A stretch of DNA of 64,000 bases from Bradysia coprophila (GCF_014529535.1 NW_023503311.1:59080-123079); one strand, 5' to 3'; positions 21,062 through 31,947 are shown, counted from the first letter of the stretch. Notes: generated by a model from the sequence alone, not told the origin. Numbers and translations are program-made.

Positions 21062-21607
21062 TGTAAAGGAATTATTTCTCAATCATTAATTAATTCAAAT
21101 AATACTTGAAGATCTCATACTACTTAATTTTGAGATAACGCCTTTAAATAGATTATCATTATAGTAGCAAGTTAGGCGATTAATGAAGATGCAACATTGT
21201 TCGTTAAATAACGGATTTTCCGTAGTTGGAGGTAACATTCTTATAATTCTTTTCTTATTAATTTCTCATGCATACGAGATCAAAAATAGACTTGATATAG
21301 AAAGGATCATAGCTAAGAAAAGCTATTAAGACATTCCAATGTCTGGGTTTTGAGTTTTTATGAATAGGATGAGATAGCGGGTATCATAAAATTTAATGAC
21401 TCCTATCTCTCCAATGTTAAATTCACTATAAGTAAAGGTTTAACGCTAACCAAGGATTCATTCAGTTTAATTTGTCTTAAGTTGTCTCACCCGACCCGCG
21501 ACTATTAGAATTAACCATACTAAAAGTGACATTGTGTTTTTGTGTGTAATTGAATTAATTTCTAATAAAGTGTTTGAAAATAAAGAAGTTATTTTTAATA
21601 TTCTTCA
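21062..21607 (+). repeat. 3' LTR of the Gypsy-type element
   Basis: 546 bp, preceded by the purine tract GAGGGGAATGA. It differs from the 5' LTR by about three substitutions and a one-base deletion in the terminal T-run. It is followed by GTAC. Confidence 0.88.
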
Positions 21608-21692
21608 GTACGAAAATAACTATTACCAATGTTGTAGGCATTCATGATGTAACGTACGTATGTAGCTGCTAGCGGCTACATTGTAGCACATA
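21608..21692. repeat. duplicated block, right piece (homologous to 30124-30208)
   Basis: This continues the block interrupted at 15414, including GCTGCTAGCGGCTACATTG, and runs straight into the Helentron-like end at 21693. Confidence 0.85.
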
Positions 21693-21818
21693 ATTTTTAG
21701 CCCCGTACGAAGTACTGGGGGCTTATAAGATTAATATGCCGTTTGTAACACGTCGAATTGGAAGCAGACAGTAAGGGCAAAGCATTTGGTTATGTTCATA
21801 GATGACGAATCCGCAATA
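21693..21818 (-). mobile_element. Helentron-like repeat, hairpin-end fragment (copy 2a)
   Basis: The hairpin end ATTTTTAGCCCCGTACG and the next ~110 bp match the other copies. The sequence then stops at GAATCCGCAATA, where copy 2b begins in the opposite orientation. Confidence 0.75.
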
Positions 21819-23321
21819 AAAACAAGGCATCAGAACAGTCGGAGCGTTTGCTGCGACTTAGCCCCGTACGACCCGTAATCCTATTTCGTCCGCAACCATA
21901 ATACGTCCGTATCCGTAATACGCCCGGAACCCTAATACGTCTACAACCCTCTAATGCGTCTGTTACCAAAATGCAAGTCAAGTTGGGCATGGTCAAATTT
22001 ACTGAAAGTGTTCATTTTTAAAATTGCGCATAGCGCAATTACGAAAGCCCGTACGAAGTACCTCTCAAATAAAACCAACAATTTACGACATTATTTTAGA
22101 AACCCAAAATTTTTTGCCAACTTTTCATTGGGCATTCAATTACCTCTCAAACAAAACAAAAATTAGCAAAATCGGATGATATTTACTCGATTTATGTGCA
22201 AAAAACACTTAGGGCCGAGTAGCGGCCTTAGTCCAAGGGCCCAAATTTGAAACTTTTTTCGTCACGTTCTTTTCGGCATTCAATTCTCTCAAACGAAACA
22301 AAAACTAGCAAAATCGGATGAGATTTACTCGATTTATGTGCAAAAAACACTTAGGGCCGAGTAGCGGCCTTAGTCCATGGGCCCAAATTTGAAACTTTTT
22401 TGCCATCATTCTATTTGGCATTCAATTATCTCTCAAATGAAACAAAAACTAGCAAAATCGGATGAGATTTACTCGATTTATGTGCAAATAACACTTAGGG
22501 CCGAGTAGCGGCCTTAGTCCATGGGCCCAAATTTAAAACTTTTTTTGCCATAATTCTATTCGGCATTCAATTATCTCTCAAATGAAACAAAAACTAGCAA
22601 AATCGGATGAAATTTGCTCGATTTATATGCAAAAAACACTTAGGGCCGAGTAGCGGCCTTAGTCCAAGTGCCCAAATTTAAAACTTTTTTCGCCACGTTC
22701 TTTTCGGTATTCAATTACCTTCCATAAAAAACTAAATCTAGCAAAATCGGATGAGATTTACTCGATTTATGTGCAAAAAACACTTAGGGCCGAGTAGCGG
22801 CCTTAGTCCAAGGGCCCAAATTTAAAACTCTTTTTGCCATCATTCTATTCGGCATTCAATTACCTCTCAAATGGAACAAAATCTAGCAAAATCGGATGAG
22901 ATTTACTCGATCTATGTGCAAAAAACACTTAGGGCCGAGTAGCGGCCTAAGTCCAAGGGCCCAAATTTGAAACTTTTTTCGACACGTTCTTTTCGGTATT
23001 CATTTACCTTCCATAAAAAACTAAATCTAGCAATATCGGATGAGATTTACTCGATTTATGTGCAAAAAACACTTAGGGCCGAGTAACGACCTTTGAGCCC
23101 TCCCAACGAGCCCGCGTTGCATCTTACCTAAAAACAATGTTCAGCAACTTTGTTCTACTCGTCAATACCTTTCATTTGATATATCACAAGCAGCTATTGC
23201 GTGCGTATATCGGTAGATATCGTCGAAAGACTGAAAAACATTACCAATCGGGGAAAAAAAGAATTTTGAAAAAAGGTTGTGATTTACTCAAGCTAGAGGG
23301 GTCACGGACGGACGGACGGAC
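21819..23321 (+). mobile_element. Helentron-like repeat, copy 2b, hairpin end missing
   Basis: Begins AAAACAAGGCATCAGAACAG and contains TTAGCCCCGTACGA, AGCGCAATTACGAAAGCCC, about six units of the 144/145-bp array and the GGACGGACGGAC microsatellite. It is then joined to block Z at 23322, losing the hairpin end. Units here are less regular than in copy 1. Confidence 0.75.
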
Positions 23322-23411
23322 TCAATTATATAGCCAATCCTGGCAGGGTAGACTATTCGAACGCTCAAAAAATGGTGGAATAAAATTTCGCGCGCGCGCT
23401 GCCAGGATTGG

Positions 23412-23566
23412 CTATTCGACCGCGCGGACGAATAGTATGGACTAGTAGAACTGCCTATTTGACCGCGCGGTCAAATAGTCTTCACTGTTAGAATTGGCTA
23501 TTCGCCCGCTAGCGGTCAAATAGTCTTCTCTATATGGATTGGCTATTCGCCCGCGCGGTCGAATAG
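23412..23566. repeat. four palindromic CTATTCG..CGAATAG modules
   Basis: At 23412-23435, 23455-23478, 23498-23523 and 23543-23566 a half-site CTATTYGMCCGC is followed directly by its reverse complement. The centre is CGCG, or CTAG in the third module. They are spaced about 44 bp apart. Similar clusters occur at 33958-34065 and 37025-37180. Confidence 0.8.
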
Positions 23567-23571
23567 CATCA

Positions 23572-24070
23572 CTCAATCAAAAACAACGTCCTTTTCTGCC
23601 ACAACTTGACTCTCCAATCGCTGTTGTTGAATGTTTAGGACTTTTATTTGCTTTAAAAGCACCAAACGTTTCAGCTGTTCGTCACTTAAGAGCTTCGTTT
23701 CATCGGTTTCATATCCTTCGAGAATTTGTTCCGCAACAGTCTTGGACGAAGAATCTTTTGCTTTATCAAGACCATTGTCAATTTGTGGCTCAGTTTTCTG
23801 ATTGTCTTGGATGTCAACACCCAAATCGGCACCCTGAAACAATTCATTGATTTTTAGACGATGTTTGGGGATTTAGTCAAGATCATAACTCACGCCTAGT
23901 TCAAAGATTTTACACTGCCATTCGCTCAACGTTTTTCCACAATTTTGTGTAGTTTTTGCTCTAGACTTCAGGTTGTTAATTTTCTTGAGCAAACCGCCAT
24001 GATCCAATGTTTTGCCAGTTAGATTTTTCCATTTACATATTATTCTATCGGAAGCTTCCCTTTTTTAATT
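23572..24070 (-). pseudogene. two-exon ORF, possible DNA-binding (Myb/SANT-like) fragment
   Basis: On the minus strand an open stretch (24070 to about 23904) reads KREASDRIICKWKNLTGKTL, a lysine-rich helix and KTLSEWQCKIFELG. It is followed by a good donor GTGAGTTATG and, about 60 nt on, the acceptor TTGTTTCAG (near 23842). A second open stretch, starting GADLGVDIQDN, continues to a stop at 23573. It ends in a leucine/glutamine-rich probable coiled coil (LKRLVLLKQIKVLNIQQQRL). Phase is kept across the intron. The pattern recalls small Myb/SANT-like proteins found beside some insect transposons, but I do not recognise the family. The 5' exon is missing. The second copy (37185-37640) has a deletion in the first exon. 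Confidence 0.5.
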
Positions 24071-24184
24071 TTTCTGGTCTTTTGTTTGTGATTTTATAGG
24101 TACATCGCTATCTTACTCGATATACTGTACAAATTTCGATATTTCGTTGACTAGCAATGTAACCGATTTTAACAAATTCAGCAA

Positions 24185-25293
24185 AAAACAAGGCATCAGA
24201 ACAGTCGGAGCGTTTGCTGCGACTTAGCCCCGTACGACCCGTAATCCTATTTCGTTCGTAACCATAATACGTCCGTAGCCGTAATACGCCCGGAACCCTA
24301 ATACGTCTACAACCCTCTAATGCGTCTGTTACCAAAATGCAAGTCAAGTTGGGCATGGTCAAATTTACTGAAAGTGTTCATTTTTAAAATTGCGCATAGC
24401 GCAATTACGAAAGCCCGTACGAAGTACCTCTCAAATAAAACCAACAATTTACGATATTATTTTCTATTGGGTATTCAATTATCTCTCAAATGAAACAAAA
24501 ACTAGCAAAATCGGATGAGATTTACTCGATTTATGTGCAAAAAACACTTAGGGCCGAGTAGCGGCCTTAGTCCAAGGGCCCAAATTTGAAACTTTTTTCG
24601 CCACGTTCTTTTCGGTATTCAATTACCTTCCATAAAAAACTAAATCTAGCAAAATCGGATAAGATTTACTCGATTTATGTGCAAAAAACACTTAGGGCCG
24701 AGTAGCGGCCTTAGTCCAAGGGCCCAAATTTGAAACTTTTTTCGCCACGTTCTTTTCGGTATTCAATTACCTTCCATAAAAAACTAAATCTGGCAAAATC
24801 GGATGAGATTTACTCGATTTATGTGGAAAAAACTCTTAGGGCCGAGTAACGACCTTTGAGCCCTACCAACAAGCTCGCGTTGCATCCTACACAAAAACAA
24901 TGTTCAGCAACTTTGTTCTACTCGTCAATACCTTTCATTTGATATATCACAAGCATCTATTGCGTGCGTATTTCGGTAGATATCGTCGAAAGACTGAAAA
25001 ACACCTATAGGGCCCTAGCTCTGGAAGGGCCGACCCTACCATGCCCATTTTCGAACTTGACCTTACTTTTGTCGATACCAATCGGGGAAAAAAAGAATTT
25101 TGAAAAAAGGTTGTGATTTGCTCAAGCTAGAGGGGTCACGGACGGACGGACGGACGGACATTTTTTTTATTGCGGATTCGTAGTCTATGAACATAACCAA
25201 ATGCTTTGCCCTTACTGTCTGCTTCCAATTCGACGTGTTACAAACGGCATATTAATCTTATAAGCCCCCAGTACTTCGTACGGGGCTAAAAAT
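24185..25293 (+). mobile_element. Helentron-like repeat, copy 3, complete
   Basis: The shortest complete copy. Its 5' end is AAAACAAGGCATCAG; the subterminal inverted repeats TTAGCCCCGTACGA are at 24224-24237 and (inverted) 25276-25289. About three tandem units lie at 24480-24870, and a (GGAC)n microsatellite at 25140. A terminal hairpin spans 25266-25285 (CCCC-A-GTAC/TTC/GTAC-GGGG) and is followed by CTAA. It lies in the 5' region of the Jockey LINE, just before the ATG of ORF1 at 25299. Confidence 0.75.
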
Positions 25294-25298
25294 TGGAA

Positions 25299-26008
25299 AT
25301 GGCTACAACAGCACAGTTCAAATCAGTCGCCAGCAATGACGTAAAAGTCACTCTGCAAAACGAAGAAGACTACAGGAAAGTCAAAAAATTCATTGAGAAT
25401 CAAAATTCCGAAGAAAGTGAATTCAAAGGTATTGAATATTATACATACCAGTTAAAAAGTGAAAAAAGCTTTCGTGCAGTCATTAGAGGGTTACATCCAT
25501 CGTGTGATGTAAAAGAAATAACAGATGATTTAATTGAGTTAAGGACACGAGCCTACTAAAATCACAAACATAGTTAAAAAAACCAAAGGCAAAGACGGAA
25601 CTACAGAGGAAAAAAAATCCTCTATTCCTAATTGAATTGAAACAAAAAGAAAACAATAAAGAGATTTTTGCTGTTAAAAACATTCTCCACTGTAAGATAA
25701 CAGTAGAACCTCCCAAACAAATAAAATCCATCCCTCAGTGCATAAACTGCCAGCAACTAGGACATACAAAAAAAATTTTGTACGAGAAATCCAGTTTGCG
25801 TCAAATGTCCGGAAAACACGCTACAAGCGCCTGTACGAATAGACCAAACGTAACTCCGAAATGTGCCCTTTGCCAAAATGAAGGACACACAGCAAATTAT
25901 AAAGGTTGCCCAACATATCAGAAAAAAATCAAAAATCAAAACCAAACCAAGTCGGTAGTAAACCGGCTCAGTGAAAAAAACTTAGAAGTTACAACAAAGT
26001 GCAAGTAA
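25299..26008 (+). pseudogene. Jockey-type LINE ORF1 (gag-like, zinc knuckles), frameshifted
   Basis: From ATG 25299 the frame runs to 25559 with FRAVIRGLHPSCDVKEITDD, the PRE_C2HC-associated region of Jockey-type gag proteins. It then stops. Reading continues in another frame (about 25637-26008) with zinc knuckles CINCQQLGHTKK and CALCQNEGHTANYKGC; a further change within 25770-25800 disturbs the knuckle between them. ORF1 proteins bind the LINE RNA and bring it to the target. At least two frameshifts make this copy non-functional. ORF2 follows after about 240 bp. Confidence 0.8.
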
Positions 26009-26244
26009 GTCAAAAAAGGACTAACTTTCGCGCAAGTCACAAAAAATCTGGAAAATAAAGAAAATAAAATATCAAACAAAATTGAAAACTCTGAAACGAA
26101 CGAGCCGTCAAATGCAGATATACTGTCATTGCTCACACAACTAAAAACCAATATTGACCTAAATATTGGACTTTTGTCAAACCGATTGGCAAAGTTGGAA
26201 AACAAACCGACTGCCCAAAAAACTAAAGTCATCAAAAACAAAAA

Positions 26245-29060
26245 ATGATAAGCAAGTTCCTGCGCATCATGAACTGGAACGCAAATGGGCTCAACGCTAG
26301 GGCTCAAGAGTTGGAAATTTTCCTACGAATAAACAACATAGATATTGCTTTTATATCTGAAACACATTTCACCGACAAAAGTCACATAACAATTAAAGGT
26401 TTTGAAGTCCACTGGACAAATCATCCGAACGAAAGAGCCAGGGGTGGCTCAGCGATAATCATTAAAAAAATATAAAATATCATACACAAAACAGCATACA
26501 GAAAGAGTTTATACAAGCGACTGTAATTACAATTCAGTTCAACAATCAAGATGTAAATATAGCTGCCGCATATTGCCCACCAAAATCTACTCCAATATAT
26601 TCAGAATGGATGGAAATCTTCGGAATATTGGGCCAAAGGTTCATCATTGGAGCATGGGGAGCGAGGCTGATAACTCCGGTTAAAGGCAACGGTCTTCTAA
26701 ACGCAATCAAAAAAGAAAACTGTAGTTACCACTCCGGCCGTAAGCCAACGTACTGGCCTACAGACCAGAAAAAGGTACCAGATCTATTGGATTTCTTCAT
26801 TTCAAGAGGAATATCACACAACAACATGGAAGTAGTAAACATGGTGGACCTGACATCAGATCATACACCAGTGATTCTTAATCTCAATGCTACAGTCATA
26901 CTAAAAAAGAAAAAAGAAAATCTTACTAACAAATGCACCGACTGGGAACTCTTCAGAAATTTAGTAGAAGAGTCAATCAACCTCACCGCTAGCCTGAAAT
27001 CAAAACAGGAGCTTGATCTACAAACGGAAAATTTTATCAGTCTTCTGCAAATTGCGGCAAGAACAGCAACTCCGGAACCAAAAGAAAAGCTTATTCACGA
27101 AATCAATTATCCAGCCGAAATAAGAGAGCTTATCAAGGAAAGGAGAAAAGCGAGAAGACTTTGGCATAGGAGCAGAAACCAAAGTGACAAAAGAATCTTC
27201 AACAATATTAGTAACAGAGTTAATAAAGTTACAAAGCAGTATAGACAAGAAGGTTTTGAAAACTACCTAAGCAATTTAAGTTCGAGTAAAGATAGAGACT
27301 ACTCTCTATGGAAAGCGACTTCTTCTTCTTCTTCTTTTTCAGCCTGTTTCTATCCACTGCTGGATGTAGGCCTCTCCAACTTCTTTCCATTTCGTACGAT
27401 CCATTGCCATTTGCTGCCAGTTTGTACCTGCAATATTCTTAATTCCGTTTGTCCATCTCTCTGGTGGTCTACCTATAGCTCGTCTTTTATATGGAAAGCG
27501 ACGAGACGATTCAAACGCCCTTGCGTCCAAATCCCTCCCATAAAAGACTCCAGAGGTATTTGGTTACGAAAGGATACTGAAAAAACGGAATTCTTCGCAA
27601 AACATCTTGCAGAAGTCTTTCAACCTCACAATGACATACAATCAAATGTAGACACAACACCAACCTACCGACCTGACAAAAAGTTCAAAAAATTCACTCC
27701 ATATGAAATTGCAACAGAAATAGATAAACTAAACAAGAAAAAGGCTCCAGGTATAGATGAATTAGCACCAGGAGTATTGAAAGAACTACCAGCACATGCG
27801 GTGTACATGATTACATATCTGTTCAATGCATGCCTTAAATTCAAATATGTACCAAAAAGCTTCAAAATTGCGCAAGTAATTATGCTAAGAAAACCAGATA
27901 AACCGCCAGAAAAAGTAACCTCGTACAGGCCGATCTCACTGCTACCCACAATCTCAAAAATATTCGAGAAGTTGCTGATAAAACGACTAAAACCTTTGGT
28001 GAAAATCCCCGATTTTCAATTCGGTTTTAGAAACAACCATTCAACAATTGAACAAATTCATAGACTCACTACTAAAATTGAGAGTGCATTCGAAAAAAAG
28101 GAGTACTGCCCGGCAGCATTCCTGGATGTATCACAGGCATTTGATAAAGTGTGGCACGAAGGACTCACATATAAAATGAGTACACTCTTTCCAGGCAACT
28201 ACTGTCAACTGCTTGAATCATACCTATCGGAGAGAACGTTCAGAGTAAAAGACGAAGAAACCTATTCAAACTTCTATCCAATACTAGCAGGAGTACCACA
28301 AGGAAGTGTATTGGCACCTGTCTTATACACTATATATACTGCTGACATACCTGTAACCACAAACTCTTTCATTGGAACCTTCGCAGACGACACAGCGATC
28401 ATGGCAACAGATACATCGCAGTCGGAGGCAGTTAAACATTTACAAAATGCTTTGGATAAAATAAATCAGTGGACCATCGATTGGAAAATAAAACTCAATG
28501 AGTCAAAATCTAATCACGTCACTTTCGCATTGCGTCACATAAACAGCAATCTCCGCATTTACCTCAATGGGATTCCCATTCCGCAGGCAGAGTCAGCTAA
28601 ATATCTAGGATTAAACCTGGACAACAAACTAAACTGGAAACATCATGTGAAGCAAAAAGCTGAGCAAATCAAACACAAAACGAGACAAATGTACTGGTTA
28701 GTCGGATACAACTCTAAACTTAACCTGTATTGTAAAAGATTGATTTACAAATCAATTTTCGCACCTATCTGGATGTACGGCTCTACTCTTTGGGGCTGTG
28801 CTAAAAAATCAAACACAGATATCATCCAAACAAGTCAAAACAACTTTCTTCGCATGATCACCAACGCAAATCGTTACGTGACAAACAAAGAAATTCACAA
28901 AGATTTAAAAATACAATGGGTTGCCGATGTAATTCGGGAAAACGCCATCAAACACGAAAAAAGACTGCTTCACCACACCAACGTAGAAGCCATCTTATTA
29001 CTAGATATTACAAATGAAATAAGGAGGCTGAAACGTGTTAAACCCCACGAACTGACATGA
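26245..29060 (+). pseudogene. Jockey-type LINE ORF2 (endonuclease-reverse transcriptase), inactivated
   Basis: 26245-26475 encodes the endonuclease start (LRIMNWNANGL, then FISETHFT). A stop and frame change follow, and 26610-29060 is one 816-codon frame. In it the endonuclease motif expected as GGDFNAKH is replaced by FIIGAWGARL, an apparent in-frame loss of the catalytic D/N residues, while SDHTPVIL remains. The RT domain is complete: KKKAPGIDELAPGVLK, SYRPISLLPTISKIFE, FQFGFRNNHST, AFLDVSQAFDKVWH, GVPQGSVLAPVLY, FADDTAIMA. An RTE fragment (27320-27489) plus TSD adds 183 bp between the endonuclease and RT without breaking the frame. The frame ends near the Jockey C-terminus. Confidence 0.9.
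27320..27489 (-). mobile_element. RTE-clade LINE copy C, extreme 5' truncation
   Basis: Only the last ~170 bp of the RTE element (YKRRAIGRPPERWTNG to IQQWIETG, stop and AAG tail), inserted antisense in Jockey ORF2. The TSD TATGGAAAGCGAC lies at 27307-27319 and 27490-27502. The added length (183 bp with one TSD copy) is 61 codons. The antisense strand happens to lack stops, so the host ORF reads through (SSSSSFSACFYPLLDVG...). Confidence 0.93.
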
Positions 29061-29241
29061 AGGATGAAAACAGCACACCGCATAGGGACTCGACCATTGG
29101 GTCGTAAAACCCACACAAGTCTTACTTTCTTCTAATTACGCAAGTAAAAGGAAGATAGTACAACTCAACCCTAGTAATAAAGTAACAAATAGTTAAGATT
29201 GTACTATTCATACCAATCAAGGTGTTTTTGAAAAAAAAAAA
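29061..29241 (+). other. 3' UTR and poly(A) of the Jockey-type LINE
   Basis: About 170 bp after the ORF2 stop, containing AATAAAG near 29182 and ending in A11 (29231-29241) before the TSD. Confidence 0.75.
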
Positions 29242-29253
29242 ATTTCGTTGACT

Positions 29254-29749
29254 TCAGTTGACATTATTGCTAAATCAGGCACGAATTAAAATTTGCTAAC
29301 ACGACACGCTTTAAGAGCTGTTCCAATTTGACAGCTACACACTTAGTATATCGGTGGTATACGTTGTATACAGGACAAGCCAACGACTTATGAAAGTAGA
29401 TAGTCATTTCAGAAACTTGCAAAAATTGCAAAGTTACAAAGTAACAAATTTGTAGAGAATGTTGCACTGGTACATTTATTATCCTAATTAGATATCGACC
29501 ATGAAATTGAACATATAGTATTCTTGCAATGAACTTTTCGATATATTTTTCACTGGTGGAACGAGTGGTGTAATAGTGGTATAGTGTCTATGATCAGTAA
29601 ATCTTTGGTTAAGTGACGCTATGAGAAATGAAAAATGACCTATGAAGTAGTATGAAATAGTCGCTCTATTTAAGCACAGATCATTTCCACCAAATTTTTA
29701 AAAATGGTTTTAAACAACTGTAAAAATTCACCGAACATATTTTCATCTG
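29254..29749. repeat. block Z, copy 1 right part (homologous to 39964-40399)
   Basis: Starts TTCAGTTGACATTATTGC after the LINE. Relative to the second copy it has about 55 extra bases around 29530-29585. No credible gene; the 65-aa antisense ORF at 29270-29467 is kept in both copies, but the two copies are almost identical in DNA. Confidence 0.75.
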
Positions 29750-30208
29750 TATTTAAATATTTTGTCATTAACTTTGTACTACACTATAGTACATCATATT
29801 TCTGTTTACGTTCGAATAATTCAGAATTGGTTTTTAGATATTATTAATCAACCTACGTAACGTAGGCTACGTTAAGCTCGATTATGGTCAAATTTCCGCC
29901 ATCAATGATAAATGGATCGTGATAAACTTATTGCTCTAATTCTAGTTTTTTGCAAATATTCGAAAACTACATTTACATGTGTGCCGAAAATTAAGGAATT
30001 TTTTAATTTTATAATTCGGTCTACAGTATACAAAGCTGTTTGCAACGATTGATCTGAGACGCTTTCGACTGTAGCCATTTCATTTAGAATCGAAAAATGT
30101 CCTAAATCAGTCGTCCAGAATAGGTACGAAAATAACTATTACCAATGTTGTAGGCATTCATGTTGTAACGTACGTGTGTAGCTGCTAGCGGCTACATTGT
30201 AGCACATA
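29750..30208. repeat. duplicated block, uninterrupted copy
   Basis: Nearly identical to 15037-15414 plus 21608-21692, and the empty site for the Gypsy-type insertion (AATAGGTACGAAAATAAC near 30120). It is followed by a Helentron-like end at the same base as the other copy. Confidence 0.88.
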
Positions 30209-30554
30209 ATTTTTAGCCCCGTACGAAGTACTGGGGGCTTATAAGATTAATATGCCGTTTGTAACACGTCGAATTGGAAGCAGGCAGTAAGGGCAAAGCA
30301 TTTGGTTATGTTCATAGATGACGAATCCGCAATAAAAAAAATGTCCGTCCGTCCGTCCGTCCGTCCGTCCGTCCGTCCGTCCATCCGTCAGTCCGTGACC
30401 CCTCTAGCTTGAGTAAATCACAACCTTTTTTCAAAATTCTTTTTTTCCCCGATTGGTATCGACAAAAGTAAGGTCAAGTTCGAAAATGGGCATGGTAGGG
30501 TCGGCCCCTCCAGAGCTAGGGCCCTATAGGTGTTTTAGGGGCTCAAAGGTCGTT

Positions 30555-31947
30555 CTTCTTCTTCTTCTTCTTTTTCAGCCTGTTTCTATCCACTGCTGGA
30601 TGTAGGCCTCTCCAACTTCTTTCCATTTCGTACGATCCATTGCCATTTGCTGCCAGTTTGTACCTGCAATATTCTTAATTCCGTTTGTCCATCTCTCTGG
30701 TGGTCTACCTATAGCTCGTCTTTTATATGGTCGCCAGTTCATGATCTTTTTGGTCCAACGTTCGTCTGTCCTTCTTGCAATATGTCCCGCCCAGCTCCAT
30801 TTCAGAGATGCTATTCTTTCCATGACATCAACGACCCTGGTTTGTTGTCGAATCCATTGATTCGTCATTCTGTCTCTGAGTGTTATTCCAAGCATACTCC
30901 GTTCCATGGCTCTTTGTGTCACTCTCAATTTATCTTCGGATGCTTTCGTTAAAGTTAACGTTTCCGCTCCATAAGTGAGCACTGGAAGGACACAAGTGTC
31001 GAAAACTTTGCGTTTCAGACTATTATTCATTTTGCTTTTGAAAATTAGTCTGAGTTTTCCGAACGCTGCCCATGCAAGACCAATCCTACGTCTTATTTCT
31101 GCAGTTTGGTTGTCCAGACCTAACTTCAGTTTATGTCCTAGATATACATAGCTGTCGACTCGTTCAATGACAGTGTCACCAATTTTGATTTCTCTATCGT
31201 CCCCGATGTTGGTCATGACTTTTGTTTTTGATAAGTTCATCTTGAGGCCAACTTTGCTTGCCTCTTCACTTAACTGTTGTAGCATAAGCTGAGCCTGACC
31301 TAGATTCGCTGCTATCGGTACAATGTCATCAGCGAAGCGGAGATTGCTCAGGTACTCTCCATTTATCTTTATTCCCATTTTACTCCAGTTTAACTTCTTA
31401 AAAATACTCTGCAAAATCGCCGTGAATAATTTCGGTGAAATGGTGTCACCCTGCCTTACACCTCGGCCAATTTTGAATTTCTCCGTGCTCTTATGAAGTT
31501 TTATACATGAAGTAGCATTTTTGTACACATATCGAATTGTGTTGGAGTACCTTGAGTCTACTCTACATTCGTCTAATGCGTCCAATATCGACCATGTTTC
31601 CACTGAATCGAAAGCTTTTTCGAAGTCTATGAATAGCAAGACTATGTCGATGTTGTATTCACGGCACTTCTCAATAAGCGTTCTCATCACCTGCAAATGG
31701 TCGTTTGTGCTGAAACCAGATCTGAAAGCAGCTTGTTCTACAGGTTGGTAGAAGTCGAACTTGTTAGTGTTCCTCTTCGTAATGATTTTCATAAACAACT
31801 TGTAGAGTGTTGACAATAGGCTTATGGGTCGGTAATTTTCCAGCTTTGTTATGTCTCCTTTTTTATGCAGCAATGTAATTACCGCATTTTCCCAGGCTTC
31901 TGGTACTTCTTCCCATTGGAGACATTGATTAAACAAAGCCGTGATTG
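30555..31947 (-). mobile_element. RTE-clade LINE copy D, 5'-truncated
   Basis: An antisense RTE copy starting, on its sense strand, just upstream of CLQWEEVPEAWENAVI and open to IQQWIETG (453 codons). The TSD CAAAGGTCGTT lies at 30544-30554 and 31948-31958. Other Helentron copies show the empty site GGGCTCAAAGGTCGTTACTCGG. FADD and the C-terminal region are intact; the endonuclease is missing. Confidence 0.93.

Larger units (their letters stand above)
15415..21607 (+). mobile_element. Gypsy-type LTR retrotransposon, decayed interior
   Basis: The LTRs are 15415-15961 and 21062-21607 (TGTAAAGGAATT...TTCTTCA), flanked by GTAC at 15411-15414 and 21608-21611. The empty site AATAGGTACGAAAATAAC lies near 30120. 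TGG follows the 5' LTR directly (tRNA primer site) and GAGGGGAATGA precedes the 3' LTR. The interior keeps only pieces of pol: the RNase H-to-integrase linker and zinc domain (17116-17931) and the integrase core/C-terminus (about 20130-20725). No gag, protease or RT is recognised in the region between the 5' LTR and 17115. I see about three substitutions and one indel between the LTRs. RTE copy B is nested at 18747-19657. Confidence 0.85.
23322..24152. repeat. block Z, copy 1 left part (homologous to 36933 onwards)
   Basis: Starts TCAATTATATAGCCAATCC. Contains a 15-bp inverted repeat (AGCCAATCCTGGCAG), four palindromic modules and a spliced ORF on the minus strand. It is interrupted at 24152 by the Jockey LINE and continues at 29254. 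The second copy starts at 36933. Both copies carry independent later insertions at different points, which shows that block Z is a mobile or duplicated unit. Confidence 0.75.
24153..29241 (+). mobile_element. Jockey-type LINE with nested Helentron-like and RTE insertions
   Basis: Flanked by the 12-bp TSD ATTTCGTTGACT (24141-24152 and 29242-29253) and ending in an A11 tail. The empty site, ATATTTCGTTGACTTCAGTTG, is at about 39951-39970. It contains a gag-like ORF1 (25299-26008, broken), an endonuclease-RT ORF2 (26245-29060, broken), a 3' UTR of about 170 bp, a Helentron-like copy in the 5' region (24185-25293) and an RTE fragment inside ORF2 (27320-27489). The domain order and poly(A) fit the Jockey clade. 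Confidence 0.85.

Noticed and set aside
26610..29060. 816-aa ORF as an intact retrotransposon protein
   Set aside because: It contains a 61-codon foreign insertion, lacks endonuclease core residues and starts after a frameshift, so it is a pseudogene despite its length.
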